Shown in pieces: positions 51,229-59,671 of a stretch of DNA of 64,000 nucleotides. The first letter of the stretch is position 1. Each line of letters starts with the position of its first letter. The notes under the pieces are model-generated. The model ran no database searches and was not told the DNA's origin. It was given only the letters and a program-made list of their open reading frames with translations. A program made the translations under genes and the position numbers. Where the stretch lies: contig CAPQCU010000001.1 in assembly GCA_948684385.1 (NCBI GenBank), positions 186,001 through 250,000 on the forward strand, read 5' to 3'. The stretch comes from an uncultured bacterium. GTDB lineage: Bacteria; Cyanobacteriota; Vampirovibrionia; Gastranaerophilales; Gastranaerophilaceae.

Positions 51229-52019
51229 TAATTTTCCCCACTTTTTATTTTACCCAGACAAAAGTTAAAACGAATGCCAATGAAATATAATTTAATAGCA
51301 ATAATTGTGGGTAGTTTTGAAAATAAGTTAATAGATACTCCACGTTTTACTTTTTTTATTTTTAACAATATAGGTTTTTCTTTTTTTGTTAACTTTACAT
51401 CGTCTAAAAAAGCCCATTCATAATTGGTTTTGATATAATCGTATAAATTATTTTCCCGTTTATATCTATACATTTTTAAACTAGGTAATTCAATTACATC
51501 ATCTTTTTCACAAGAAAAAGCAATTGATACAATATCAAAAACTTTTGAAGGGTATAATTTTTTTAATACGTTTATTAAATTGATAAGAGGTTCTTTTTCA
51601 ATTTGAAAACAAGTACTTAAGACAAACAAAATTTTATCTGAATTATCAATACATTTAAGCATTCTTTTAATTCTTCTATCTAATTTTGATTTGACAATTT
51701 CGTATTCATTTGAGTTATCAATTTTTTTAGAAAAATGATTAACATAATAATATCCTGTATAAATATCTTTGTATTGTGCTTTATCTGTATGTGAATGATT
51801 GTATTCATCTCCTGTCAGTTCTTGTAAATTTTCTTTTAGCAGAAAATTTTTAAAACCTTCTTGAAAACATTTTGCAAGATTATTTATAGCATCTTCTGAT
51901 TTAATATAAGTCCAGTCAAAAGGCAGCGAAAATGTACGCATTCCTCTTTGTTTAAGATTACTGGCTCCGGAACAATTACCACCTAATGAGCAAACGAAAT
52001 TATATTCTTTAGTATTCAT
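51228..52019 (-). CDS. DUF1796-family papain-like protein
   Basis: 263 residues. The N-terminus, YNFVCSLGGNCSGASNLKQR, then GMRTFSLPFDWTYI, is the DUF1796 signature, a family proposed to be papain-fold cysteine peptidases, with Cys in GGNCSGA as nucleophile and His in NHFSKK or NHSH as candidate base. Such genes appear in glycosyltransferase clusters in several bacteria; the job there is unknown. It overlaps fdtB by 11 nt. Confidence 0.65.
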   Translation of the reverse strand: MNTKEYNFVCSLGGNCSGASNLKQRGMRTFSLPFDWTYIKSEDAINNLAKCFQEGFKNFLLKENLQELTGDEYNHSHTDKAQYKDIYTGYYYVNHFSKKIDNSNEYEIVKSKLDRRIKRMLKCIDNSDKILFVLSTCFQIEKEPLINLINVLKKLYPSKVFDIVSIAFSCEKDDVIELPSLKMYRYKRENNLYDYIKTNYEWAFLDDVKLTKKEKPILLKIKKVKRGVSINLFSKLPTIIAIKLYFIGIRFNFCLGKIKSGEN

Positions 52020-53208
52020 TTACAACCTCAACAACTTTTTTAACTTCTTCATCGCTCATAACAGGAGAGATAGGAATGCTTATAATTGTTCTATGGATTT
52101 CTTCTGAAATCGGGAACGACAAATTATTCCATTCGCTGTAAGCTCCTTGTTTGTGAGGCGGAGTCGGATAATGTATAATTGTTTGTATTCCGTTATCAGA
52201 AAGATATTTTTGAAACTCGTCTCTGTTTTCTGTTCTTACTACAAAAACATGCCAGACGTGTGCGTTTTCATCATAAGCTTGCGGAAGAATTATTTTTGGA
52301 TTTTTAATATTTTCTCTGTAATACTTAGCAATTTCTCTTCTGCGTTCATTATCTTTGTCTAAATATTTGAGCTTAACATCAAGAACTGCTGCCTGAATTT
52401 CGTCCAGTCGAGAGTTTGTGCCTTTGTAAATGTGATGATATTTTCTGTCACTTCCGTAGTTTGCAATAGCTTTGACTCTTTTGTAAAGTTCTTCATCATT
52501 AGTGGTAATAGCTCCTCCGTCCCCCATGCAGCCTAAATTTTTACCGGGGTAGAAAGAGAAAGCACTTGCGTCACCAAGGTTTCCGACTTTGCGAGATGTG
52601 AACACGCCAGACTTGTCGTTATAATCCCGATTTGGAAGAATATCTACGTGCGTAGCAGAGGTGAACACGCCCGACTTGTCGTTGCAAGACTGACTTGGAA
52701 GAATATCTACGTGCGTAGCACCGCCATGAGCTTGCGCAGAGTCTTCAATTATTTTTAAATTGTACTTTTTAGCTAAAGCCCAAATTTTTTCCATCTGAAC
52801 AGCCTGACCATAAAGGTGAACAACCATTATCGCCTTTGTTCTATCAGTGATTTTTTCTTCAATCAAATCAGGATTGATATTGTAAGTGTTGATATCCGGT
52901 TCAACAAGAACAGGAGTACAGCCGTTTTGGGAAATCGCTAAAATACTTGCAATATAAGTATTTGCAGGAACGATAATTTCATCACCTTCTCCAAATCCAT
53001 AACCTTTAATAATAAGGTTTAAAGCATCAAGTCCGTTTGCAACTCCAAGACAATACTTTGTACCGCAGAATTCTGCAAAGTTTTTGCAAAAAGTCTCATT
53101 TTCTTCTCCCTGCAAATACCATCCCTTATCGAGTATTTTTGCTATCCTCCCGTCAATTTCATCTCTGAAACGATTATTAATTTTTTCTAAATCTAAAAAT
53201 TTTATCAT
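52009..53208 (-). CDS. Sugar 3-aminotransferase (FdtB/QdtB-like) with inserted repeat
   Basis: 399 residues of the DegT/DnrJ/EryC1 family, PLP-dependent. Conserved segments: GLDALNLIIKGYGFGEGDEII, VHLYGQAVQM, IIEDSAQAHGG and FSFYPGKNLGCMGDGGAI with the PLP Lys. Together with FdtA- and FdtC-like genes in the same operon it should convert dTDP-3-keto-6-deoxyhexose to the 3-amino sugar. Between AHGG and RKVGNLGDAS lie 42 extra residues made of two 21-residue units; without them the length (357) is normal. AAGGA supports the start. Confidence 0.85.
   Translation of the reverse strand: MIKFLDLEKINNRFRDEIDGRIAKILDKGWYLQGEENETFCKNFAEFCGTKYCLGVANGLDALNLIIKGYGFGEGDEIIVPANTYIASILAISQNGCTPVLVEPDINTYNINPDLIEEKITDRTKAIMVVHLYGQAVQMEKIWALAKKYNLKIIEDSAQAHGGATHVDILPSQSCNDKSGVFTSATHVDILPNRDYNDKSGVFTSRKVGNLGDASAFSFYPGKNLGCMGDGGAITTNDEELYKRVKAIANYGSDRKYHHIYKGTNSRLDEIQAAVLDVKLKYLDKDNERRREIAKYYRENIKNPKIILPQAYDENAHVWHVFVVRTENRDEFQKYLSDNGIQTIIHYPTPPHKQGAYSEWNNLSFPISEEIHRTIISIPISPVMSDEEVKKVVEVVNEY
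52594..52719 (-). repeat. Two tandem 63-bp in-frame units inside the aminotransferase gene
   Basis: Units 52594-52656 and 52657-52719 encode ATHVDILP-xxxx-NDKSGVFTS twice (variable xxxx: SQSC and NRDY). They lie between a helix after the PLP pocket and the RKVGNLGDAS strand, a place where a loop could absorb them. The nucleotide sequence contains the short inverted repeat TACGCACGTA. The rest of the protein is uninterrupted. Confidence 0.9.
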
Positions 53209-53221
53209 ATTTCTTCCTTTT

Positions 53222-54211
53222 TTATTTAAAAATTAGTAAAATTAAAATTACAGATAAAAGCAAGATTGAAATAATAAGAAAAATATTAAATAATTTTTTG
53301 TATTTCTTAAGCTTTTTGTTAACCTTTGTTTTTCTACTGAAAATATTTGTTTCTTTGAGGTTTAAATATTGGAATATTGCCCACCAGATATCAGAATATC
53401 TTGGTGAATTGTTCCAGGGTTTTGAAGCAGCAAAGTGAAGTATTTTAGGGTTAAAAATGGAATCATACATTTCTTCTTTTGTATAATGACTTTCAAAATC
53501 CGGATTTTTTAATAAATCTTGCATATAAGGATAAAAAATATAATTTAAAGGTAAAAATTCTACTTTATTTTCACAGGCAATATTCATAATGTCCTGATCT
53601 GGAAATCTTTTTACAATAGTATTATCTTTAATAATTTTCAACATTTTTTCTTCAAGATTATCTTCCCTGATTTTTTTCAGGTTCATAACCCAAATACCAC
53701 CGGCAAAATATGTATCTTTCAGCATTTCATAATGTTCTTGTTTAAAATGAGAAAGTTCATCTTTTGAAAATTTAGAAAAAGCTCCTTTTACAGCTCCAAT
53801 GTACTTATCATTAAGATTAATATCTATAAGTTCTGATATGTCATCCATAAAAACAACATCAACATCTGAATAAATAATTTTGTCCAGATGAGGGAAGAAC
53901 TTGGATGCAAAACATCTTATTAAAGTATCCTGAGTAAAAACAGAAGAAGCATAAGTACTTGTAAAAGTTCCTTCGCTCCATTCTTTATCAAGAAATCCAT
54001 TTGTATTGATAAATGTTAACTCCGCATTATTTTTTCTTTCAGCTATTTCTTTAAGCATTTTTTGATTTTCAAAAGAAATATCAGGGTGAAGAACGTACAT
54101 TTGATAAAATGTTTCCAATTTAGCTTTGTTTATTAAAGAAAAAAACGCAACAGCAGCAGGTATTGAATAATCATTATTAAATGCAAAGAATATTGGTATA
54201 TTTTTTTTCAT
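53222..54211 (-). CDS. Family 8 glycosyltransferase with C-terminal membrane anchor
   Basis: About 329 residues from ATG at 54211 (GGAGG 5 nt upstream). GT8 features: IFFAFNNDYSIPAAVAFFSL, LDKIIYSDVDVVFMDDISEL with the DxD, and ILHFAASKPWNN near the C-terminus. A hydrophobic tail (IFLIISILLLSVILILLIF) should anchor it to the membrane. It is a paralog in type of the GT8 at 58778. Overlaps the upstream gene by 4 nt (ATGA). Confidence 0.83.
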   Translation of the reverse strand: MKKNIPIFFAFNNDYSIPAAVAFFSLINKAKLETFYQMYVLHPDISFENQKMLKEIAERKNNAELTFINTNGFLDKEWSEGTFTSTYASSVFTQDTLIRCFASKFFPHLDKIIYSDVDVVFMDDISELIDINLNDKYIGAVKGAFSKFSKDELSHFKQEHYEMLKDTYFAGGIWVMNLKKIREDNLEEKMLKIIKDNTIVKRFPDQDIMNIACENKVEFLPLNYIFYPYMQDLLKNPDFESHYTKEEMYDSIFNPKILHFAASKPWNNSPRYSDIWWAIFQYLNLKETNIFSRKTKVNKKLKKYKKLFNIFLIISILLLSVILILLIFK

Positions 54212-55269
54212 AATATCCTCCACAATAAAGTAATAATTATACAAATTAAAAATATTATTATGAAGAGGAATAATCGATAAATATTTTTATATTTTATTAA
54301 TTTTTCTGATTCTGAAACACGTAACTTTGAAATCAAATTTGCAAATTGTTTAAAATCAAAGCCATACAAATTATGAAGTAATTCCATATTATTTTTTTGC
54401 GAAATATAGTCAATTAAAACAGAATAACCCCATTTTTGTTTTTCAAGAATTTGACTGGTTAGAGCAATTCTTGCTAAAAAATAAGGAATTGTTTCAACAG
54501 TGGGAGTTCCGTATTTACTATATTCTCCTTCAAAAATAGATTTAAACAAATCCAAATCTTTTATATTAAGAAAAGGCTGCATAAGTTTTCTTGTTTCTAA
54601 ACTTTCTCTTCTTATTGTATATTTTGAACGAGAACTTGCTGATTCAGTAGAAACTCTGTATTTGATTAACAATTCATCAGTTAATGTTACTTTGTGATTT
54701 AATAATAAATTGTGATGTAACTCCCAGTCTGAATAATTCAATAATCCATAAGGCAGAGGTAAAAATTGATTTATAGCAGATTTTTTAAATGCCATACCGG
54801 GTGAAGGAAGCATATTTTCACCTAAAAAAGATTGCTTTAATATTTCAAATTGTGAAATATTAGGATTGAGTTTAATTGTTTCATTAATTAATTGGTTTCT
54901 TGTATCAATTTTTTGCAGAGATACATATACAACAGAACTTTCAGGGTTCTTATCAAATAAATCCAGAATTCTCTCTAAATAGTTATTGTATAAAATATCA
55001 TCTGAAGCTATTAAACACAAAATATCTGAGCTTGAATTTTCGATTAAGTCTGTTATAGACGCATTTATACCTTTATTATATTCGTGCTTTATGAGTCTTA
55101 TTCTTGAATCATTAAATTTTTCGATTTCTAATACAGTATTGTCTACTGAACAGTCATCCAGAATAAGAAGTTCAAAATCTTGTTCTGTTTGGTTTAGAAC
55201 ACTTTCAATAAAGTATTTTACATATTTTTCATGATTATATGAAGGACATAATATAGATATTTTAGCCAT
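54208..55269 (-). CDS. Family 2 glycosyltransferase with C-terminal membrane anchor
   Basis: 353 residues. GT-A motifs: ISILCPSYNHEKYVKYFIES, ELLILDDCSVDNTVLEIEK, LCLIASDDILYNNYLERIL. A C-terminal hydrophobic segment (LFLFIIIFLICIIITLLW) matches the tail arrangement of the following GT8, which suggests the two act together at the membrane. Part of the minus-strand polysaccharide operon. Confidence 0.82.
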   Translation of the reverse strand: MAKISILCPSYNHEKYVKYFIESVLNQTEQDFELLILDDCSVDNTVLEIEKFNDSRIRLIKHEYNKGINASITDLIENSSSDILCLIASDDILYNNYLERILDLFDKNPESSVVYVSLQKIDTRNQLINETIKLNPNISQFEILKQSFLGENMLPSPGMAFKKSAINQFLPLPYGLLNYSDWELHHNLLLNHKVTLTDELLIKYRVSTESASSRSKYTIRRESLETRKLMQPFLNIKDLDLFKSIFEGEYSKYGTPTVETIPYFLARIALTSQILEKQKWGYSVLIDYISQKNNMELLHNLYGFDFKQFANLISKLRVSESEKLIKYKNIYRLFLFIIIFLICIIITLLWRIL

Positions 55270-55271
55270 TT

Positions 55272-56276
55272 TTACCTGTTAGTATAGATAACAATATTAG
55301 ATTTATTTTCATAATTTTGAAGTTCGGGTAATTCTTTAAATAAAATTTCTTTTTTTATTTCAAAATTTTGAAAACAGTTTTTACAGATATCCAACTTTTT
55401 AGTTTTAAATTGTTTTCTAACTTTATTTAAATTTTCATTATTCCAATAAGTGTTTTTTAAATCTTTGTATGTACCAAAATCATAGTCAATATCATAGTCG
55501 GAACAACACAAAGCCAGCTTACCGTTTGCTCTTATAATTATTGACTTGAAAGGCTGTGCACAGAACATGTTTTTCACAAAATCGTTAATTGGAAGTAATT
55601 TATCTTTTAACTCATTATTTATTCGTTGTTCAGTACATTGTTTTTCTTTATTCCATAAAATTACTGGAAGAACAGGACCTATTCTAATTATGTCAACATA
55701 ATTTCCCCAGAGATTAATATATTCGTTAACTTTTGATTCTTTTGTAAGAAGAAAATTAATTTCTCTAAAAGGAACTTTTTCTCCGACTGCTTTTTTTTCT
55801 TTAATCAGCCTGTCAAGTTCAATGATATTTTCATAAGTTTTTTCGAATTTTAAATTAACTCTGTTTTTTTCATAACTTTCTTTATCATGTCCTTCAACAC
55901 TTATCATAATATGAGAAGCTTTAAGCAAAGTATCAAAATGTTTATCTGCAAGCTGCATATTTGTAGGAAACGAAAAATTATATCCTTTAGATAAAACATA
56001 ATTTGCAAATTCGTCAAAATTCGGGTGCAATAGAGGTTCACCCCATGCAGCAAAAACTATTTGTTTGATAGTTTTTATTTGAGAAATTTCTTCAATAATG
56101 TCATAAAACATTTCTTTAGACATGAATTCTGCACGTTTAAAATCGGAAATTTGTCTGGAACAAAAAGGACAAAGTGCATTACAACGGTTACTAATATCGA
56201 TAGTAACGCTTACAGGTTCAATTTTATACTTATTAAATCTGTTTTTAATTTTTTTTATGAGTTTTTTCAGTCCCAT
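55272..56276 (-). CDS. Radical SAM/SPASM-domain protein
   Basis: 334 residues. The radical SAM cluster motif is CNALCPFC (CxxxCxxC, residues about 33-40), followed by AAWGEPLLHPNFDEF. A C-terminal SPASM-like region supplies auxiliary Cys: ALCCSDYDIDYDFGTY and CKNCFQ. Such enzymes modify peptides or sugars by radical chemistry; in polysaccharide clusters they are often of unknown substrate. It is 2 nt upstream of the GT2 gene and 15 nt after the SGNH-like gene. Confidence 0.8.
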   Translation of the reverse strand: MGLKKLIKKIKNRFNKYKIEPVSVTIDISNRCNALCPFCSRQISDFKRAEFMSKEMFYDIIEEISQIKTIKQIVFAAWGEPLLHPNFDEFANYVLSKGYNFSFPTNMQLADKHFDTLLKASHIMISVEGHDKESYEKNRVNLKFEKTYENIIELDRLIKEKKAVGEKVPFREINFLLTKESKVNEYINLWGNYVDIIRIGPVLPVILWNKEKQCTEQRINNELKDKLLPINDFVKNMFCAQPFKSIIIRANGKLALCCSDYDIDYDFGTYKDLKNTYWNNENLNKVRKQFKTKKLDICKNCFQNFEIKKEILFKELPELQNYENKSNIVIYTNR

Positions 56277-56291
56277 AAAACTATACTCCTC

Positions 56292-57149
56292 TTATGATTT
56301 ATTAATTGTATCATTAATAAAAATATTTGTAAATTTAATAGCACCTGAAGGAATTAGATGTTCCCAATCCATAAAATCATCATCTGAAAAATTTTCGTTG
56401 TTATAATAATTTAATATTTTAACTTTTAAATCGTAAAGTTTTTCAAACTTTTTGTCATAATCATATCCGGCATTTAAAGCTTCTTTTTTGCTTTGTTTTC
56501 TGTATTCAGGAGAATGTGGAGGAATAATTACATATAAATTGTGTCCTTTTTCTTTTGCAAGTTCAGAAATTTTTTGTACGTAAATTTCCTGATTATTGTT
56601 TCGAAAAGCGTTTTTTAAATGAGCTTTTACGTCTCTTAATGCAATATCATAATTAAAAGGAGAAATGCTTTCTTTGTAACCTGTAAAACCTTTTGGAAGA
56701 TATACATTAACAAATCGGTTTATAAATGCCAGCTCTTTTTCACAACTGCCAAATTCCGGAGAATATTTAAAATCAATATCAAAAATATGTTTGTAGTAAT
56801 ATGTAAAACGCTTGTTAATTGTTTTTTGTAGTTCATATCCGCTTGAAAAAACAGAATAGGTTAGACATATATTTTTAAGATTTGGAAGAAAATCTGCATA
56901 TTTTTTGTATAGTTCATAAGAATAATATAAATCTTGTGAGCCGAAACACAAATTATAACCTTTACAATCAGGTATTGCATTTGTATTTATTCCAATATCA
57001 CCGTGTGAACTGCCAAGAAATAGAGTTTCAATTTTATCTTTATTTTTTTCTAAACCTTGTTTTTTTAATTCATACCAATTAAGTTCTTCTGGTGAGAGGT
57101 TAAATTTCTTTCTAATATTTTTTATTTTGAGTTTATTTAAAAATTTCAT
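56292..57149 (-). CDS. SGNH-hydrolase-like protein
   Basis: 285 residues, no signal peptide seen. ETLFLGSSHGDIGIN matches block I of SGNH enzymes (GxSxxxxG), YNLCFGSQDLYYSYELYK provides the block II Gly/Gln region and DWEHLIPSGAIKFTN the C-terminal DxxH dyad. Related proteins add or remove O-acyl groups on polysaccharides. Within this operon an O-acetylation or deacetylation step is the likely role, as inference. Confidence 0.65.
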   Translation of the reverse strand: MKFLNKLKIKNIRKKFNLSPEELNWYELKKQGLEKNKDKIETLFLGSSHGDIGINTNAIPDCKGYNLCFGSQDLYYSYELYKKYADFLPNLKNICLTYSVFSSGYELQKTINKRFTYYYKHIFDIDFKYSPEFGSCEKELAFINRFVNVYLPKGFTGYKESISPFNYDIALRDVKAHLKNAFRNNNQEIYVQKISELAKEKGHNLYVIIPPHSPEYRKQSKKEALNAGYDYDKKFEKLYDLKVKILNYYNNENFSDDDFMDWEHLIPSGAIKFTNIFINDTINKS

Positions 57150-57154
57150 AGTAT

Positions 57155-57580
57155 TTATTTTATAAATATTGTGTTTGCTTCCACATTTTTTGTCACAACG
57201 CTTCCGGCTGCGATTAATGCATTTTCTCCAATAGTTACTCCCGGTAAAATTGTAGCATTGGCACCTATACTGGCGCCTTTTTTAATAATCACAGGTTCAA
57301 GTTTAAAATTTTTATTCTTTGATTTCGGGTATTTGTCATTGCAAAAAGTTACATTTGGACCGATAAAAACATTATCTTCTACTCTCATTCCATCCCAGAG
57401 CTGCACTCCACATTTAACAGTGACATTATCTCCGATTATTACATCATTTTCAATAAAACAATGCGAGCAAATATTACATCCGCTGCCGATTTTAGCATCC
57501 GGAAGAACTACACAAAATTGCCAGATATTTGTGTTTTCACCTATGTTTTTACTTTGTACATCTGAAAGCGGATGTATCAT
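57155..57580 (-). CDS. dTDP-amino-sugar N-acetyltransferase (FdtC/QdtC-like)
   Basis: 141 residues of left-handed beta helix (hexapeptide repeats): VVLPDAKIGSGCNICSHCFI, DVIIGDNVTVKCGVQL, VFIGPNVTFCND, then ASIGANATILPGVTIGENAL. WbbJ/FdtC-type enzymes acetylate the 3-amino group of dTDP-3-amino-3,6-dideoxyhexose. It overlaps the FdtA-like gene by 4 nt, matching their consecutive roles in the pathway. Confidence 0.85.
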   Translation of the reverse strand: MIHPLSDVQSKNIGENTNIWQFCVVLPDAKIGSGCNICSHCFIENDVIIGDNVTVKCGVQLWDGMRVEDNVFIGPNVTFCNDKYPKSKNKNFKLEPVIIKKGASIGANATILPGVTIGENALIAAGSVVTKNVEANTIFIK

Positions 57581-57975
57581 TTACTAACCTCTTTTAGAAA
57601 TTCATTGTAATCTCTAATATATTCATTCTCGTCGTAATAAGTACTTGCAAGAACCATCAGTTTACACCCGTAAGAAAAATGTCTCATTTCTCTCCACATG
57701 CCCGGTCCAATGTATAAGCCGATATCAGGACGATTTAGCCAAACTGTTTCTTGTGTTTTTCCGTCATCTAAAACAAATTGACAAGCTCCGTCAATTGCTA
57801 CAATTACCTGTTCAAGGTTTTTGTGTGCATGTTTTCCGCGTTCCTGCTCCGGAAGAGTATCATAAATATAATAAACACGCTTGATATCGAAAGGAACATT
57901 TTTGCCTCCTTCTAAAGAAACAAGCTTACCTCTTTCATCCCCGAACACTTTCATGTCTATTAATTTATAATTCAT
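57577..57975 (-). CDS. dTDP-4-keto-6-deoxyglucose 3,4-ketoisomerase (FdtA/QdtA-like)
   Basis: 132 residues from ATG at 57975 (AAGGAA 9 nt upstream; ATG at 57984 is too close to it). A small cupin with the catalytic His pair in RGKHAHKNLEQVIVAIDGAC and the wall residues in MWREMRHFSYGCKLMVLAS. It moves the keto group from C4 to C3, the committed step to Fuc3NAc or Qui3NAc. FdtA and QdtA differ only in stereochemistry at C4, which cannot be read by eye. rmlA and rmlB, needed for the substrate, are not in the window. Confidence 0.88.
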   Translation of the reverse strand: MNYKLIDMKVFGDERGKLVSLEGGKNVPFDIKRVYYIYDTLPEQERGKHAHKNLEQVIVAIDGACQFVLDDGKTQETVWLNRPDIGLYIGPGMWREMRHFSYGCKLMVLASTYYDENEYIRDYNEFLKEVSK

Positions 57976-58010
57976 ATAAAACATTTCCTTTTTAACGATT
58001 ATACTATAAA

Positions 58011-58781
58011 TTATTTCTTTTTGTATGTCAGCTTATGCGCAAAATAATCAACTTCCATCCCTTTTTGTTTCATGCCGGCTTTTTCGGCGTCAAGATAAGG
58101 CATTTTATCCCATTCTGCTTTACATTCAGGTCTTTTAGAAAGCATTGTTGATACGTGCTCAAACATAAAATAGTTTATAAGAAAATCATTCTCTGCCCAG
58201 TAATTTTCAAGTGTTTTCTTGATTGCTCTCAAATTCGGACTTCCTTTTTTTGCACGGATAAAATAACAGGACATCTTATTTTCCTGCAAATCTGTTTCCG
58301 GATTTTTTTGAAATACGCAGAAATCAGACTCCCAAACTTCCTGAGGTATTTTATCAGTCAGAAGAATTGTTGAGTCTATCCATAAACCACCGAATTTATC
58401 CAGGAGGTAAAGCCTTACAATATCACTAAAAATCGCAATCGGAATTTTCTTTGAGTTTACTAAATCATAGAACTTTTGCGGAATATCAACGTAATCTTTG
58501 ACCGTATCAAAAGAGATAACAATAATTTTTTTATCACCTTGATACTTTTGAACGCTTTCAAAACATTCTTTAATCAAATCCGGAGCGTTTTCTTTACCCT
58601 GATGCCAGTATTGAAATATGATTTGTTCGTCTTCTTCAACGGGTTCTTTAGAAATGTTATTACAAATATATTGTTCAAGATGTTTCTTTGCCCAGCGTGC
58701 TTTTAATATCGACCTTTTTTTGCGGTCAAAAACAAAAAGCTCTATTAAAATTTTAAAGATATCGTTTGTTAGTTTATTCAT
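58011..58781 (-). CDS. Capsular-polysaccharide-type glycosyltransferase (GT32-like)
   Basis: 256 residues. QYWHQGKENAPDLIKECFES and IAIFSDIVRLYLLDKFGGLW followed by IDSTILL match the Caps_synth/GT32 DxD region, as in OCH1-like mannosyl- or galactosyltransferases. FVFDRKKRSILKARWAKKHL at the N-terminus is a basic helix that may hold it at the membrane. It overlaps the GT8 gene by 4 nt and is separated from the FdtA-like gene by 35 nt. Confidence 0.8.
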   Translation of the reverse strand: MNKLTNDIFKILIELFVFDRKKRSILKARWAKKHLEQYICNNISKEPVEEDEQIIFQYWHQGKENAPDLIKECFESVQKYQGDKKIIVISFDTVKDYVDIPQKFYDLVNSKKIPIAIFSDIVRLYLLDKFGGLWIDSTILLTDKIPQEVWESDFCVFQKNPETDLQENKMSCYFIRAKKGSPNLRAIKKTLENYWAENDFLINYFMFEHVSTMLSKRPECKAEWDKMPYLDAEKAGMKQKGMEVDYFAHKLTYKKK

Positions 58782-59671
58782 ACTTTGCTAAACAATCTCT
58801 TTCTCATATCTCTAAACGTAAATCTTTTCAAAGATTTTGGCAGTTTATCCAAACAATCCTGATAATCTTCCGGAATATGTTTTCGCCTCCATGGCTTACC
58901 CGGCTTTCCTGCGTAATGAAGCATTACAACATTTCTTGTCTCTTTTCTTAACTCTTTTTCTGAGTAAACGTGTTTTAGAAAATTAAACTCATAAGATTTT
59001 GACCAGTCATCGTGATAAAACATGCTCTGAAAAACTCCGTACCTGAAAGGAAGCTCGTAAATCTTATCACAGGTAATATTTAAAGCATCTACATCAAAGA
59101 ATTTCAGCCTTGTGTTAAAAGTCCTTATTGTGTCAAAAATTCTCTGAACAAAGTTTTCTTCGCGCATTTTCTTTGAGTTAAATACAATAAAACTTGAAAT
59201 GAACGTAAGAGCATTTTTGTTTTCCGGAAAATACTTGTGGCAAATCATATTTTCGTTATTCGGCTCCATTGCAACAGCAGCACACTCGTAATCTGAGATA
59301 TCCAGATTATAAACGTCTGATAAATCGTCTTTAAATAAGACATCTGTGTCCGCATAAATCACTTTATCATACTGAGGCAAAAGCTCCGGAATAAGCAGCC
59401 TGTAGTAAACGATTTCAGTCCAGCTTCCGCCTTTGTTAATCGGAGCGCCTTTGAACCTTTCTGTAGAAATATACTCAAAAGTGATTGAATGGTTTGTACC
59501 TTCAAGCATTTTTTTGAATTCACCTGCTGTTTTATCATCGATATCCGGATGATAAACGTAAATATCATAACTTGTGTCCGGTTTTGCCCTGTCAATAAGG
59601 CTTTTGACTGTAACAGCCGCGCCTAAAATAATTCTTTTATCAAAAGTAAAAACTACAGGAATTTTAGCCAT
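58778..59671 (-). CDS. Family 8 glycosyltransferase
   Basis: 297 residues. VVFTFDKRIILGAAVTVKSL, YDKVIYADTDVLFKDDLSDV (DxD), ALTFISSFIVFNSKKMRE and VMLHYAGKPGKPW are GT8 features, as in LgtC or GspA. It uses a UDP-sugar with retention. Unlike the second GT8 in this operon it has no hydrophobic tail. It overlaps the upstream GT gene by 8 nt. Confidence 0.87.
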   Translation of the reverse strand: MAKIPVVFTFDKRIILGAAVTVKSLIDRAKPDTSYDIYVYHPDIDDKTAGEFKKMLEGTNHSITFEYISTERFKGAPINKGGSWTEIVYYRLLIPELLPQYDKVIYADTDVLFKDDLSDVYNLDISDYECAAVAMEPNNENMICHKYFPENKNALTFISSFIVFNSKKMREENFVQRIFDTIRTFNTRLKFFDVDALNITCDKIYELPFRYGVFQSMFYHDDWSKSYEFNFLKHVYSEKELRKETRNVVMLHYAGKPGKPWRRKHIPEDYQDCLDKLPKSLKRFTFRDMRKRLFSKV

